From the NCBI GenBank assembly GCA_019843655.1, contig JACDQD010000103.1, positions 1,922,001-1,986,000 on the forward strand: a DNA stretch of 64,000 bases, given 5' to 3'. Both the position numbers and the translations under genes were made by a program. Below the pieces are notes generated by a model that was given only the letters and a program-made list of their open reading frames with translations, made no database searches and was not told the DNA's origin. This document shows, piece by piece, positions 39,701-52,530 of the stretch. How positions within the stretch are numbered: position 1 is the first letter of the stretch; every line of letters begins with the position of its first letter. The stretch is from Lethocerus indicus (taxonomy: Eukaryota > Arthropoda > Insecta > Hemiptera > Belostomatidae).

Positions 39701-41518
39701 GAAGAGGAACTGCAGGCTCATTGTATAATTACCAGGCAGTTACTGCACGTGTATCGCGCGCACAAAATTAGATCCCCAGTCAAACAAACAATTTCGGAGC
39801 CGTCGTTCGGGTGAAACGTTTTATTAACCGAACGCCAATAACGAGTTGCATTAAACGAACCGCCATCGCGGTATCATCCCATTTATTAGCCCGCTCCATC
39901 GACAGTTTTTTCCGTCTTCTACTCCAATTGGTCGTCCTTAAATTGTATACGCTTTGTAAACTGGAACTAACATTATTAGCCAATTATTAGGTGATTCGGC
40001 TGAAAAATTGTAAGTCGAAAAATCGAGGAATATGCGGGCCATTGTGTGATCAAGAAGCATCCCGTTTGATCTGTAAGGTCCATGAAGGTGCCCGTTTTAT
40101 TTAAATATATCTGCATATTCGGCATATTGTCAAGTTGCTCCCGTCCGAGATTCCTTCGAGGATTCCCCGCAGGGAATTTGCTTCTGGTAACACTGTCATG
40201 GCGTCTAGAGCGGTGAGCACACGAGCCCTTCATCTCTTCTGAGGATGCATGCCACAAGACTTGGAAGGGCCGCGACTGGGTCCTCTATAAGCAAATTGGC
40301 ATACAAATACTTCAAAAACCTAAATCGGTACTAGTTATACACTTTCCTTTCTGTAGCTTGCAGGAAAGGCACATCTGATTACATGTGGGCATAATCCGAA
40401 GGAAAGCGGAATGGAATTTAAGGGCTGACATGAATTTGAGGACTGGAGACATTAAGAGTGGATATGAGTGGAATAGCTATGATCAGCAGAAAAGTATAGG
40501 ATCAACAAATGAAAATGTAAATATACACATTCTGATCGTTATCTTTTTATTGTTGTTTAAAAAGCTCTGTTTCCTTTAAAGATATGCCGTGTATACATAA
40601 ACTATCTTATCTGTAATAGGAACCAAAATTACATAACTCCAATAATATTAGGTACTATGATTAGTGTAATTTGAAGAACCCTGAAGAACATTAGAAGTGT
40701 AGATAAAATTAAAACAACGGGGATGACAGGTCCTTATCAAACGATGGTGAAAAAGGTGTTAATGTAAGGTGTATTTAAAGACAATTAAAGATTGTCCATT
40801 TAACGCCCACACAGTCTTAAATGTGGTCAAATTACAAAGCAATAATATTATGACGACAAAATGAATTAAAATTCTATTAAAATCTTTAAAACAGGATCGT
40901 TGTAGCAAGTGTGTAAATGATCAAAGGGGCGCAATAATAAATAGAGTAATTGGATAAACTGTCCAACCTTAGCAGAAAGATCGATGAAGTCGAGAAGGGG
41001 GCACTTACCTAGACTACTTTGGAGAAATTAAATTTGCACTCTAAAGGCCGGGCTAATCCCCAAGGACTTGTTAATTAATTATTAAGTTTGGTAGACTTCG
41101 GTCAGCCTTGCTTTTCTTGTAAGGGCACAAAGGGGCGAAGGAAAACCCAAGCCTTAAATTTCAGCTTGAAACGAGTCAGCGCCCAACCAGTTTCGTTTCT
41201 TCAGACAACTTAAACGGAAAGCCCGAGAAGAATTTTACAAATTCAGTTTCCAATTACACGTTTTGAAAGTTTTGCGCGATCCAAACGGCTCGTTACTGAC
41301 AGAAAGACGGTCGGAAGTAAGAAGGTCGATAGTTCAAAGTTAATCATCCGCAAGCCGGGAAGGATTATTGATGGCCCAAAATAGAAGTTGGTTTGTAACA
41401 GTTCATTGGTGAATTCAAGCGGAATACACAATTAAGTACTACGGGGAGGCACCAAAATGGTCATCGGGCCAAAACAGTCCTAATAACAAGGAACATCTCA
41501 TCTGTTAATACTAAATAA

Positions 41519-41524
41519 TTTATT
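41519..41524 (-). terminator. Possible poly(A) signal of sulfotransferase B
   Basis: TTTATT reads AATAAA on the minus strand about 300 bases after the stop codon. It is the first exact AATAAA I found downstream; a variant signal nearer the stop is possible. Confidence 0.35.
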
Positions 41525-41823
41525 GTACCTTTACCGCGGTTATAAATATTTTTATAATAATATATACGAATATTTTGATATTATAATTGAATATATTTAT
41601 GAAATTATGACATAATGTTACTGTTTTTATCTCTATGCCGTTCTTTCATGTTAAAGTTCACTGGTTTCACCTTCTTCCCATAAGCATTCGATTTTCATAA
41701 TGCAGCGGTAACAGGATGGAAGCAAGTCAGAAGATGAAACCGGTCCACTTAAACATAAAATAATTGGGCGTTATACGGCATAAATTATGTGGCCAACCAA
41801 ATTGAATAGGGATGATCTGGATT

Positions 41824-43679
41824 TCAGTAATGCGGGAAGGCTGTTCCCTGGAGATTTTTCTTCGCCCACTGGTCCAACTGGTCTATCGCTAGCTTGGACA
41901 GAGCGCCGTCCCATTGGCCCGTCTTTCCGCTCCTCAGGGGGCTCTCGTCGGCCGACCATGCGCCGAGGTTGATGCTCTTGTTGTTCTTCATGTTGTCGAA
42001 ACTCAGGTGCTCGGTCAGCCGGTCAACCTGGTCGGGAGAGATCCGGACGCCGAGAAACTCTCCGGTATTCCGTATAACTCCTTTCAGGTCCTGGAAATGG
42101 TGGTTCAGGGCCTTTTAATTGAGAGGGAAAAAATAATTCTCTATCTTGTAAAACAAACAGTTTACACCGATAACACAATTACTGATACAAATACATATTA
42201 AAATATTACATTTGCATGCGTCATGTATTTATTGAGTGCACAATTAACAATAGTCTCAAGGTAATGTTTTAATATTGGCTTATATATTGGGCGGTGCCTT
42301 AAAATAAGGAATTACTTACGGCGACCATGTCTTCAAAAGTGTTGAATAAGATGTTTGGTTGCTTTCTTGCATTCCAAAACGAGAGGACATGATTCCAGTA
42401 GGGAGCGTACAGTGCTGAAGTAAACATTTAAATATAATTACTGTTAATTGCCATAAACTAAGCATATGAACGTGGGGAAGAGATATGTAAAATACATAAA
42501 TGATACCGTCTTAATTATCTAAGATAAAAAAATGAGAAAATACAACGCACCTTTGTCTTGAAGGAATACCTCGACTAGACCATCCAGCGTGATATCGTGT
42601 TCCCACGCCGTCTTGACGTAATGGAAGTAGGAAATTATCACATCTTTTGGGTTTCGGTACGCGTATATTACCTTGAATGAAAATACATTTGCGTTTCTTT
42701 TGGTTTGTAATTAATAATTATGAAGAATTAATCGAGATTTTTTCACCATTCGCGGCGTATTGCCAACGTTCTAAACAGGTTTATGATCTTAGATCACCAT
42801 TTTATTAGTAATCCTGTAATTATAGGTTAAAGAAACAGTCGCCAGGCATTGTTGAGAGCAAAACTTTCACTGAGCTCGCCAGAAGAGAGAATGAACTAAA
42901 ACAACTATGCAGTTTCGTACGGATTTTCGTACGAATGTTTTTGTAATAAGAAGAAAAACAGATCAGGCTATATTACATATTGTGTATTTGGTGCTATACC
43001 TTAGCTTTCTTGGTCCAAAGTTGTTTTGGTAGTAGCTGGTAGGGCAAATGGGTCTTGATAAACCTCGGCGAGGGTAGAGCTGCGATGTCGGTGAGGGAGC
43101 GGCCGCTCCCGGGCCTGATTCCGGACTCCCTGAAACCGGGTTCGGGACAATTCACTTAGGGAGAGCGAACACTCTACTTTTAGGGCGGACAAATTGATTC
43201 AATCTACCCGCCGAGGGCCGAACAATAAAGAACTCACTCGAGGAATGCGAACCGATCGCTCAGGACGGTCCCCTTTGCTTTCTCGAAGTCGCAATTGTTT
43301 GCCAGCAGCCAAGCCATCTCCTGGGTCCACGTCGTCCCTGTACAAATAAGCCAAACGTCGAAATAATTCCAGATAAAATCCAGGTCTGTAGGAAATACAA
43401 TAGAAAGATAATTTTTTTTTATTTATTGCACAACCTTCATGTTTACTGTGATAATACTAAATCGGCATTCCGGACTGTATTACCTGATTTGGGGTAAGTT
43501 ACGACCCACAAGTCGTCGTCCCTGACCTCCATGTCCCTTATCTCGGGCAGTACGTCCACCAGTTGCCTCAAGTGTATGACCCCAGGCGGGCTGATCCTCA
43601 CAACGCCCGACTTCTGCCGTGTAATCCTCCTCACCAGCTCGTCGTCCAGGGGTTCGATGTTGAATTCGGTTGAATCCAT
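41824..43679 (-). CDS. Cytosolic sulfotransferase B (complete, 302 residues)
   Basis: SULT-family enzyme using PAPS to sulfate small molecules in the cytosol; substrate unknown. Exons (minus): 43679-43484, 43337-43238, 43129-43000, 42671-42551, 42414-42320, 42090-41824; lengths 196, 100, 130, 121, 95 and 267 close the frame at 302 residues. Residues 62-69 YPKSGTTW are the canonical 5'-phosphosulfate loop; K124-T-H126-LP holds the catalytic His; R148 in YAYRNPKD and S156 are the expected 3'-phosphate contacts. At the C-terminus the RKGxxGxW motif reads RSGKTGQW (267-274), so the usual Lys is Ser. The start ATG follows a 47-base UTR segment. Introns are short (about 100-330 bases), in the same positions and phases as in sulfotransferase A. 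Confidence 0.93.
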
Positions 43680-43725
43680 GACTGTATGGCGGGGTGGCTC
43701 TGAGGGGCAGTCTGTTCGGAAATTG

Positions 43726-44144
43726 GCTGCAAATACGTAGCTTATTATTTAAATAATTATTATTGATTCATTATTTTTTAAATAAATATTATTTAAATTT
43801 TATTTCAATTGCGTATCTCCATTATTTTTTCAATAAAAAAGAATATTTTTCTACTACAAATTGGGGGCTTCTAAAAATATGGCATCTATATGATATACAA
43901 CCGTGGCTTGAATGTGTCTATTAGGTTACAATAATAACCCTTTGTTTCATTTTAAAATAGACACAACATCAACGAGAGAAACTATAGAACGGAGTTAACG
44001 ACTAAATATAATGTTTACGTCAATAAATTATGTGCAATAAATTTGAAAGTGAATTAAAACATTTGCTACAGCCGATGGTATTTGATTATTCTGGTAAATG
44101 ATTATTAAAAAATGTGTTAATAAAACTTACCGTTTTTCAGGACT
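43726..44144 (-). other. 5' UTR exon and intron of sulfotransferase B
   Basis: A tiny first exon (44144-44131, about 14 bases from the predicted initiation site) ends at a consensus donor GTAAGT. The 5' UTR intron runs 44130-43727 to an acceptor TATTTGCAG, and the second exon carries 47 bases of UTR before the ATG at 43679. Confidence 0.6.
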
Positions 44145-44173
44145 GAAGTACTAATGTACTGGCGTTATATATA
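44144..44173 (-). promoter_or_regulatory. Core promoter of sulfotransferase B (TATA + initiator)
   Basis: On the minus strand TATATATAA (44173-44165) lies 29 bases upstream of the A of a TTCAGT initiator (44144), the standard spacing for an arthropod TATA/Inr promoter, and is followed by a spliced 5' UTR. The segment between contains a small palindrome, AGTAC-TAAT-GTACT. Confidence 0.65.
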
Positions 44174-47100
44174 CTCAACAAAGTCTGCATTTGAAAGAAA
44201 TCTTTCCCCTTGTGCTAAATGGGCACTACAATTAAACTAATGGAACTGCTACTTGTAGTATTTTAAGGACAATTATCCAAACAAATGGGGCACAATTTGA
44301 GCACTTACGACACAGGGAATTGACCCCAAGTTATAAACAGTATCTCTGCTACCCTCATAATGTGTTGGCTATATATATATTTAAGTATATATATTCTGAC
44401 TTTTCATGTTTATGTTATCTAGACAACTAAACCAGTGTAGTGACAGTGGTTATAACTGATAAAATTTTCAGTCGATTGTTTAATAAGTACGTAGACTGTT
44501 TCAAGTTTACAGGAACATATTCGGCCATTCCACTTAAACGGTTCGTTAAGTCGTATATATAAAGTAGAGCCGGAATTTCTCGTTTAAAAATTAAAAACCC
44601 AAGACCTAAGTGCCCTGAGAATATATCCTCATTCTGAAATCAGTGTCTTTCTTGTGTTTGCATAATTGATTGTTTTCCTCCATTAAGAGTCCCCCTTGCC
44701 CTTTTCCCGTCTTCCTTCCTCCCCGCCTGACCTTTACCTCTCGAAATCAATGCTCCCCCAAACAATTACATTAGGCCCAACCGGACAGGGCCCTAAATTA
44801 TTCTTAATACTTTCTCAGACCTTTCGTTATTAAACGAAAATTAAATACAGAATATGCTAATGTCTAAATTATAAATCTTAATTACGTCCATTGCCGCAAA
44901 AAAATCTGGTGATTATTTTTACAAGTAATTTTTAAAAATTAATTATGTATGTATTAAATATATTAAATATTAGAAGTGAATATATTAATATATTATTTTA
45001 CAGAACTCAATAGAACTATTACTATTTGAATCCATTATTTTTTAAGTAAGGACAGAGTAATATCTAAGTGAAATAACAATAACCAGGCGGCCCTTAATTC
45101 CAATTCCTGTAATTACTCACTTATTTTAATATTCAGACAATTTTTAATGAAATTATAATTAACTTCGAAATAATGGAAATAGCACTTCATAATTTATCCG
45201 CCACATTATTCAAATTATTTCCGATTACAATATCTGGGAAAATTCAAAGAATCAACAACGAAGGAAACTCAAGCGGCAGGAAATCACAATATTTCCGGCT
45301 GTGGGTTAAATTTCTGTCTGAGGTTTTCAGATATTGGTCCAGAAAGTATAAAATGGCAAGTTTATCGAGTACGCAAGGTTTTGCGCAGAATGAAATTCAG
45401 AGAACACAAAGACTGAAATCATTGCAGTAGGTCGAACAGTTCGCTTGTTTTCAGGCTGAACTTAAACAGCGTGACAGATGTAAAATGATCATAATATAAA
45501 ATGAATTGCCAATTTTTACTTCTGACCAAGGTAACATTGTAACATTATAAGGATGTCTATTTTTTACTATTAGTTATAGGTATTTTAAGCCTTCGAACTC
45601 AGTAAATATATAACTTTTATTGGAGTATAATTGGTTGGAACTGAATTGTTAATGGTTAATGAACAATATAAATATAGCACACATTGTGTGCAGGTGTGTG
45701 TAAAAAAGTGTGAATAGTCGTTTAAGTTATTAGTGCATTATAAGATATCAATTTAAAATTTAAAAAAAGTATTAGAGGGAACATTATTTTAAAAAAAGAA
45801 AACAAATAATTTTGATACTCTTTTTTTTAGTTGTAGCTTTATGTTGTACATAAATTCGATGCTTATAATTGGAGAGTCAGTTGTTCGGAAGTACAAATTT
45901 CGGAATATCCATATGGTCGATACTGGCGTCTTATTGAGGGAATATATAACCCCGTGATGCGCGCGCGCTAAAATCTCGATTAATATAGAGTGAACATTGG
46001 CCGAGCTCACTAATTAACATGTATAGATGAAATATTGTGCGAGGTAAGCCATTAAACAAAGGGAATTGGAGGGCCCGTTGAAGTGAGGGGCTGTCGGAGG
46101 CGGGATGCGGGGCGGATGAGGGATGGGAGGAGGGAGTTGCTGACGAAGCGCTTGCCCAGCCCGCCAGGTATAACAGTATCGATTTATAGAGAGACATACA
46201 CCGCACTCTCTGTCCTCTCGGCACCAGCCCCCGGTTCAGACTCTCAAGAAACTAAACTTTTCCAGCATCTCTTAAAAGCTCATTAAGAGGCACATAAAAA
46301 ACCAAAAACAGGTACCCTTAAAAAAAAATTCTTTTCCCACGATTTCATTTTGGGATTCTTCCCCTCGTTGACGACAGAAAATTCGCCAATTTCTGTCAAC
46401 TATACTAAATATCCCATTTAGTCCAAATAGACAGGTTTTGCAAATCATATTTGAATTATTTCCAAACATGGTATAAATAATGAAAAATGCTATAATTTTA
46501 ATTCTGTTCTGTGTTCTCAATTATAATTTATTCGTTCGTTAGAGTTCGAATACAATTTTGGTTTCATAAAATTATATCGAGCCAATCCAGGCTAATAAAA
46601 AGGATTTTAATACAGTGTTCACTATACATATATTAAGCATCATTTTTGGTTCACTTTATTTTTATGCACTTATAACTCACGTATATGTAATAAGTTCTAT
46701 TCATATAACTAACTGGCCACAATCATTATTTGACGTTGAAAATATAAATTTATATCGATTAATCAACGTCTCCACGATATTGTTCCCCTTCATCATTGTA
46801 ACATCCCTGTGCAACAAGTGTTCCAGTATTCATTTTTCGTTTTTTTTCCTAATATTATCCAGTACAGGCACTTTCTTTTTTCTGCAACATCATAAAATAT
46901 TGGCTGAGGCAGGAATGAGACAAAATTCAATCCAGTAATACTTCCATAAGTACTTTTAATCAGTTGCTATACCGCCAGATTTGAGTGCTTCAAAGAATAA
47001 TATGATTATGATTAAAAACTGGTTCAATAACATTATAAAACAAATCGCTTGATAAATTATGTTTTCTAGTTTAATATTTAATTATTTAATAGAAATAATA

Positions 47101-50100
47101 ACACATTTGATACTATCAATGAAAAAGAAGAAATAGCCACTAAACCTTGAGAGCTCATCATTACCGTTCAGCCATTTTTCCAAGAACATCGCTGGATATT
47201 AGGGCATTAAGTTTTTTGGATTTTGTTCCAGAGTATTAAAATGTCAAAACTATTATTAAAATAGCCTTTCAGATTAACATATGTATTATTTCCAGGAGAC
47301 CTCTTCGACAAGATACTGAGTAATATCGTTCGATAACAAAGACTTGAACAAAAGACGTTAACCCATTAAAGGCGTGGAAGTATTTCTTTAAAACAAATTA
47401 ATGCATTTAAAAAACACGGCTGATTCAGTACTACTTTCCTAAGAGTTCTCAGAAAGTGTCCATTCATCCGCGAAGTGCGAAGCCTGTTAACTTTATGATA
47501 TCACGAGAAGAAAAATTTTAATTCCGAAAGTGACCGTATATATCGAAGGCGTAGGGCGAGGGGATGGACCTGACATTGTACCCTTCGACAGCATCCCCGG
47601 GGAGAGCCGTCACAAAATTTACCGTTGTTCCGAATCGAGTGGTGCAGTTTTAAACGATCGATAACTGTCCAGGTTTTGAAAAACAGAGAACGAGAGTCGC
47701 TAAAATGGACAAAGCGCGGGGACCACCGGACAAAAGATTAAATCCCGGATACGGGCCGGCATTCATTGCAGAAAAGGAACTAAAAAAAAACTGACCAGTG
47801 ACAGTTCCCAATTAATATACTACATTTTTTAGCCAACAGCTCCGATTTCTCGTCTTGTGTTTCACCGAATTTTTCCCAATCGGTTCAGCAGTTGCAGAAG
47901 AACAAATAGCTGGGTCGAAATTCCGAAAATATTCTCGATAAATGCAATAAAACGGACAATGGCGAATATTCCATTTACACGGAGTTATAAGCCACTCCAT
48001 GCCGTATTTATTCTTGGCTGGCGCTGTGTTGTGTTCAGTGAAAAATAATTTAGAATTGATCGTTCGGAACAGATCACTAATCCCGTATACCCCTCAAATG
48101 GTTTCAACGCAGTAGGCGTAAGAATGGCGTACGGGTAATTGGAATTTTTAGTTGCAGTACAAACAATAGATCTCACTCGATATCGCATTTGTATAGATGC
48201 TGAAATATGCGAGAATATTTCCTTCAAATGCAAAGCTTATTCAACAATAAAATACTTTTACATGATTTTATTTACAGCAATCATTTTTAGAAAAATTTTA
48301 ATTCCTGAAGAGTTGTCTTATTAAATTCTCCTGGGTAACACAATTAGTTTAACATATTCGAAAGTATACTAGTTTTGTTTAATTAGTTTTCATAAGACTT
48401 ATGTATAATTTTAAATATTTAACGGGACCTACTGGCGAATTCGATTGGCAGAATATTTTATCCCCTGCAGAATACTCTGTTGCCGCCCTCTGAATTATTC
48501 ATACCGTCTCAAGGGGGGACTTTGATAATAAACAATTGGGAGAAGTCTATAATAAATTAACGGTCCTCGAACGCTCGGCCCTTTGGTTTGAGTACGTACC
48601 CATTGACCGGCTACTCCCGACAAGTGCTGGTAGAACACTACTCGAATAACACCCAATTACAGGTCACTCCGCCTCTTTCAATTGTGGAAATAGTTCGGAG
48701 ATATTTCATTCGGTGTTTTCCTAAACATCGACTAGAAAAATCACAAGTTCATCTATACTTTCGAAAATATATACTTCTATAAACTTGAACCACTTAATTA
48801 AATAATTGTCAATGCTCAGCTAATAATTTCAGTATAATAATTTGAATTAACGTAAGGTTAAGATGGTAATGATCCTTTGAAGTAAAGCATTAAACACTTT
48901 TATATGACTATAACAAACTATAGTTTTAAGTGGCTTCTACATGAATAATTTAAATAATGTTTCAGTGGCCTAAATTCGATTATAAACCCATACCATGAAA
49001 CCTGTAATATCAGATACCTCAACGAAAATTGATTTTTGTGGAAAGCCTCGTTCTAAGACCGTTCCAACTTCAGAGATGTCAGTTCAACTGTGGGTTATTT
49101 TTATCATTTTTGTCTTCACAGGAACTTTTAGAGTCGGCTCTAATCCTCTTGGGATTGGACACCTGGATGCGCTGGCAATTATTGGAAAAACAACTTCTAT
49201 TCCAGCGGCTATTTCGTTTCTCAAGTCTTTATTTTTTGCTGGTATTATTTTTCTTTCCACCTAAATCTCCTTATACAACAATTTCCCAACATTCTATGGC
49301 AATTTATAATTTTCAGCAAGTGCTTAAGCCATTATAAGCAACCGTATGTTTTCAGTACATTCAGACAGTAGCTAATGCAAACATATGCCTGTAACATATG
49401 CTATAACAAATTATACTCTAGAATGATCCATATATACTGTAGGAAAGTACTTATAAACAACTAATTGCTACAAATTCGAACTAATTTCTATATTAAAATA
49501 GAATTTTATAATGAGAAAGTACGACAGTAGCACTACATCAAGGATTGAGTTATAAATGGTTAGAAATAAACTGACACTAGTGCCTAACCCTTAGAGCCCA
49601 TTCAGACTGGATCATAATTGATAATATCGGCCGGACTGATGCAATAAAAAAGCTCAGAACACTTGTTGCTGAGAGCACCTTTCGGAATGAAGGAGAAGAG
49701 CAACAAGTGGGGGGTAAGGCCGAACGAGAGGCCTCGGAACCCTGGACGCCTCCTTCGACCAAGACCCAGACCGAGGAGAGACCTGATCCAACTCAAGGAT
49801 AATTTCACAGCAAGACGGGCTCAAATGTCTTATCAGTATTAAACTATTTCAAAGACATTCATAGAAATATCTAACATGTACATACAGGATTACCAATGTC
49901 GAGGATAAGGGAAACGTAAATTTCTGTATCCGGACAAAAAACAGGTACTAAGATGCATAACTTAATTTGAAATTAGTGTTATCAACGAGCCTCAGTCTTA
50001 TTTTAGAATTTAAAAACAATGGTCTTGGCATATTTTTCGGTGTTAACATCAACTGTTAAAAAAAATCCATTTCATGGTCTTATATAAAACGAAACAATAT

Positions 50101-51942
50101 CTCTTTATACCAGGGTCTTGTAATGTACGTATCTCTTTTGGTCATTTTGTAACCAGCACAGTGGAATTTTAATGATATTTAAATAATCGGAGCCAAATCT
50201 ACCAAAAAATACGTAATTCATTGCGCGAGTACTGCAAAATACTTGATAAGCATATGGCTCAGAAATACTATCGAAACCGTCTGTAGATATTTTTCTTTTT
50301 AATCTGAGACGTGATAAAGCAGTCAGTCAGAAAACTATAAACGCTAAAATGTGCAGGATAACCTCCCGTGGATATAATTCGGGTTGCAATACACCATCAT
50401 AATCATAGTTGAAATTAACTATTTTAAATCGTCATTAAGGATCATTTTCCCATCGGTGGTCAGACAGAAAATTCTAATTATTCAGATTATTCAGGTTAAA
50501 GGATAGGAGTCGGCCGAATTTTGATGAAAGCACGATTCTCCGGGTCAAAGAGTTATAAACAATGCAATTGGATTCCCTCGGCCGACTCGATGGGGCGGTT
50601 GCATTGTGTTCCGGGTTTTTAGTATCAGCCGGGGTAGCCATGGGAACCATAATCGTGTTGGTGAACAAGAGGAGGGTAGCGCCCGGGAGGGAACAATTTG
50701 AGCGAGCTCCCCCACCAATGCAGCACATCTACACACGCGCTAAAATCTATAAAACTATTTTAAAGCCTAGCCGTATAATAAATTACTATAAACGTTATTA
50801 CATTCGACGATTGCTCAGTTCCAATGTCCACTTTGGATCTGCTTTGGACTTCTCAATTCCTCTAAAAGATCGTAATAATTTGCACGATGGTGGCGAAAAG
50901 GCGAATCCGTATGCTGTGTCGGAATAAATGCATCAGAGTGATTATATTTCGAACCCAATACCGCCTATAATTAAATTATTAGACATCTATTACAATTAGT
51001 TCTTGTTATGTCCAAAAAAAATGATCTAGAAAAACGGGTATTATGTTTATATGATAAATAAATAATTCCAATATTGTAATAGGTTTGAATTAATTAATAA
51101 TAAATTAATGATTGAAAAAATATAATGGAATCTAAAAGGCCCACCACATAACTAATATCGTGAGCTCCAGGTCAGAAGTGGCACCCTATGGGTTGTTAAC
51201 AATACAGTAGTTCACACAAAACACACACACATGAAACAAACCTCAATATACATATTAACTGGAAAATAATTTTAATTTAACAAGAAGAATATTTCCCAAA
51301 TTTGATTTTCCTGTACAATATCAAAGAGATGTTTATAATTATAAATCTCATGTGCAATTTTAAATTATAATTATATAATTTGTAATGACTGTACTGCTTC
51401 AAGTTGTTTTCTATGCATATAAAACTATCTTAATTAATTCCACTTAACTAATATTGAGTTGAAGGCTCAACAATTTTGCATATTATCTCAGGAGGTTGGA
51501 TAATTAAAAAGGTATTCGATAAACTGAAGTGTGCTTCAACTTACAAAAATACTTGAAATAATCACTGTTGTCACATTTATTATAACTATGATGACTGTTG
51601 ACTAGTTAACCATTCTGATTAAATTTAGGAAAAAACTGCAACAATTCTCTGACTGCGCTACTTAAATAAATACCTGAATACCTTAATAATAAAACACTAA
51701 ATAAGTTTTAAATGTTGGCACATAATAATATTTCTATATTATGAAAAAACTATTAAAAAATATTGCAACAGGTACTATTAATATTATGAGTAACACATAT
51801 ATCGATCTGAACCTAAAACCAAAAACAGAAATGTTTAGGAAATCTAGGCAATTAGTCATGACCAAGCTCAATAGTTTACACTATCAAACTCTTAATATTG
51901 CCTTATTTGACCATTCTCAATCCTGGCCACATGTTCAATTTG
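44174..51942. other. Intergenic stretch, no confirmed gene
   Basis: It separates the divergent promoters of sulfotransferase B (minus) and the dicysteine gene (plus), so it can hold control sequences for both. No coding exon recognised. Short hydrophobic open frames at 46615-46938 and 48995-49264 have no family resemblance and no convincing splice context. Confidence 0.55.
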
Positions 51943-51978
51943 TATATAAGGGGGTCCTTTCTTCTCACTTAAGTCAGT
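51943..51978 (+). promoter_or_regulatory. Core promoter of the dicysteine-protein gene
   Basis: TATATAAG (51943-51950) is followed by the arthropod initiator TCAGT (51974-51978), with its A at 51976, 33 bases from the first T of the TATA box. A short exon with consensus donor follows, which supports the assignment. Confidence 0.6.
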
Positions 51979-52328
51979 ATAGTTCTTTCTTTGAAGTGTT
52001 AGCTTCTCTGGAAAAGGTGAGTACTTTCTTTCTTTAAATTCATAAACTTATAGTGGCATCAAAATTATACTATTACAGTGTGAGTAGATCTTATGAAAAT
52101 AAAAAATTGTCTTTCCCAGGCTAACTTCTTTCATATTCTATACTATAAATTATCAGTTGTTCATAAAAAGTATTCAGTTAATGTTCAACAATAGCAAAGT
52201 AAAAACATTTTACATTCCGTTATTTATATAAATAATTTCTAAAATGGAAATCAAAATATATTTGAAATAATTCAAATTTGCAATTATTTACTATTATATA
52301 TACAATTAATATTAAATAGTTTAATATC

Positions 52329-52383
<55 letters not shown>

Positions 52384-52510
52384 GTATTTATAAATAATAA
52401 AATATATAAATTTTATAATTGATACAATCAAAAGAAATATTCTAAAACAGAAAATCAATTGATCCAGTTTCTGTCATTTCAATAACCTTATTTAATTGAA
52501 CTGGTTCCAG
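51976..52510 (+). other. 5' UTR exon and intron of the dicysteine-protein gene
   Basis: Exon 1 would run from 51976 to 52016 and ends at GAAAAG before the donor GTGAGT. The intron ends at the acceptor GGTTCCAG (52510), 20 bases before the ATG; a second AG at 52519 is a possible alternative. The intron carries a (TA)25 tract. Confidence 0.6.
52331..52380. repeat. (TA)25 microsatellite
   Basis: Uninterrupted TA run of 50 bases in the proposed 5' UTR intron of the dicysteine-protein gene. Confidence 0.9.
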
Positions 52511-52530
52511 GTATTCCAGAAATAAGAAGA

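Larger units (their letters stand above)
32186..41518. other. Intergenic stretch, no confirmed gene
   Basis: Downstream flank of sulfotransferase B. Nothing here resembles a coding exon. Contents are simple repeats (34.53-34.67 kb), a speculative first exon (35.55-35.70 kb) and a local duplication (36.53-36.74 kb). Several GC-richer patches (32.5-32.8, 37.9-38.25, 38.85-39.05 kb) have short overlapping open frames on both strands that look like chance. Confidence 0.55.

Noticed and set aside
46615..46938. 107-codon hydrophobic frame resembling a membrane protein
   Set aside because: AT-rich DNA readily encodes Phe/Ile/Leu-rich strings; no receptor motif or flanking exons found.
48995..49264. 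89-codon hydrophobic frame, considered as a transporter or mitochondrial insertion
   Set aside because: No recognisable motif of either, and no exon partner.
49580..49804. Start-less plus-strand open stretch with a protein-like composition
   Set aside because: Considered as a decayed transposon piece, but no transposase or gag motif could be recognised.
51741..52037. 98-codon frame with an ATG just before the dicysteine gene
   Set aside because: It spans the TATA box, initiator and 5' exon donor of that gene and has no family resemblance.
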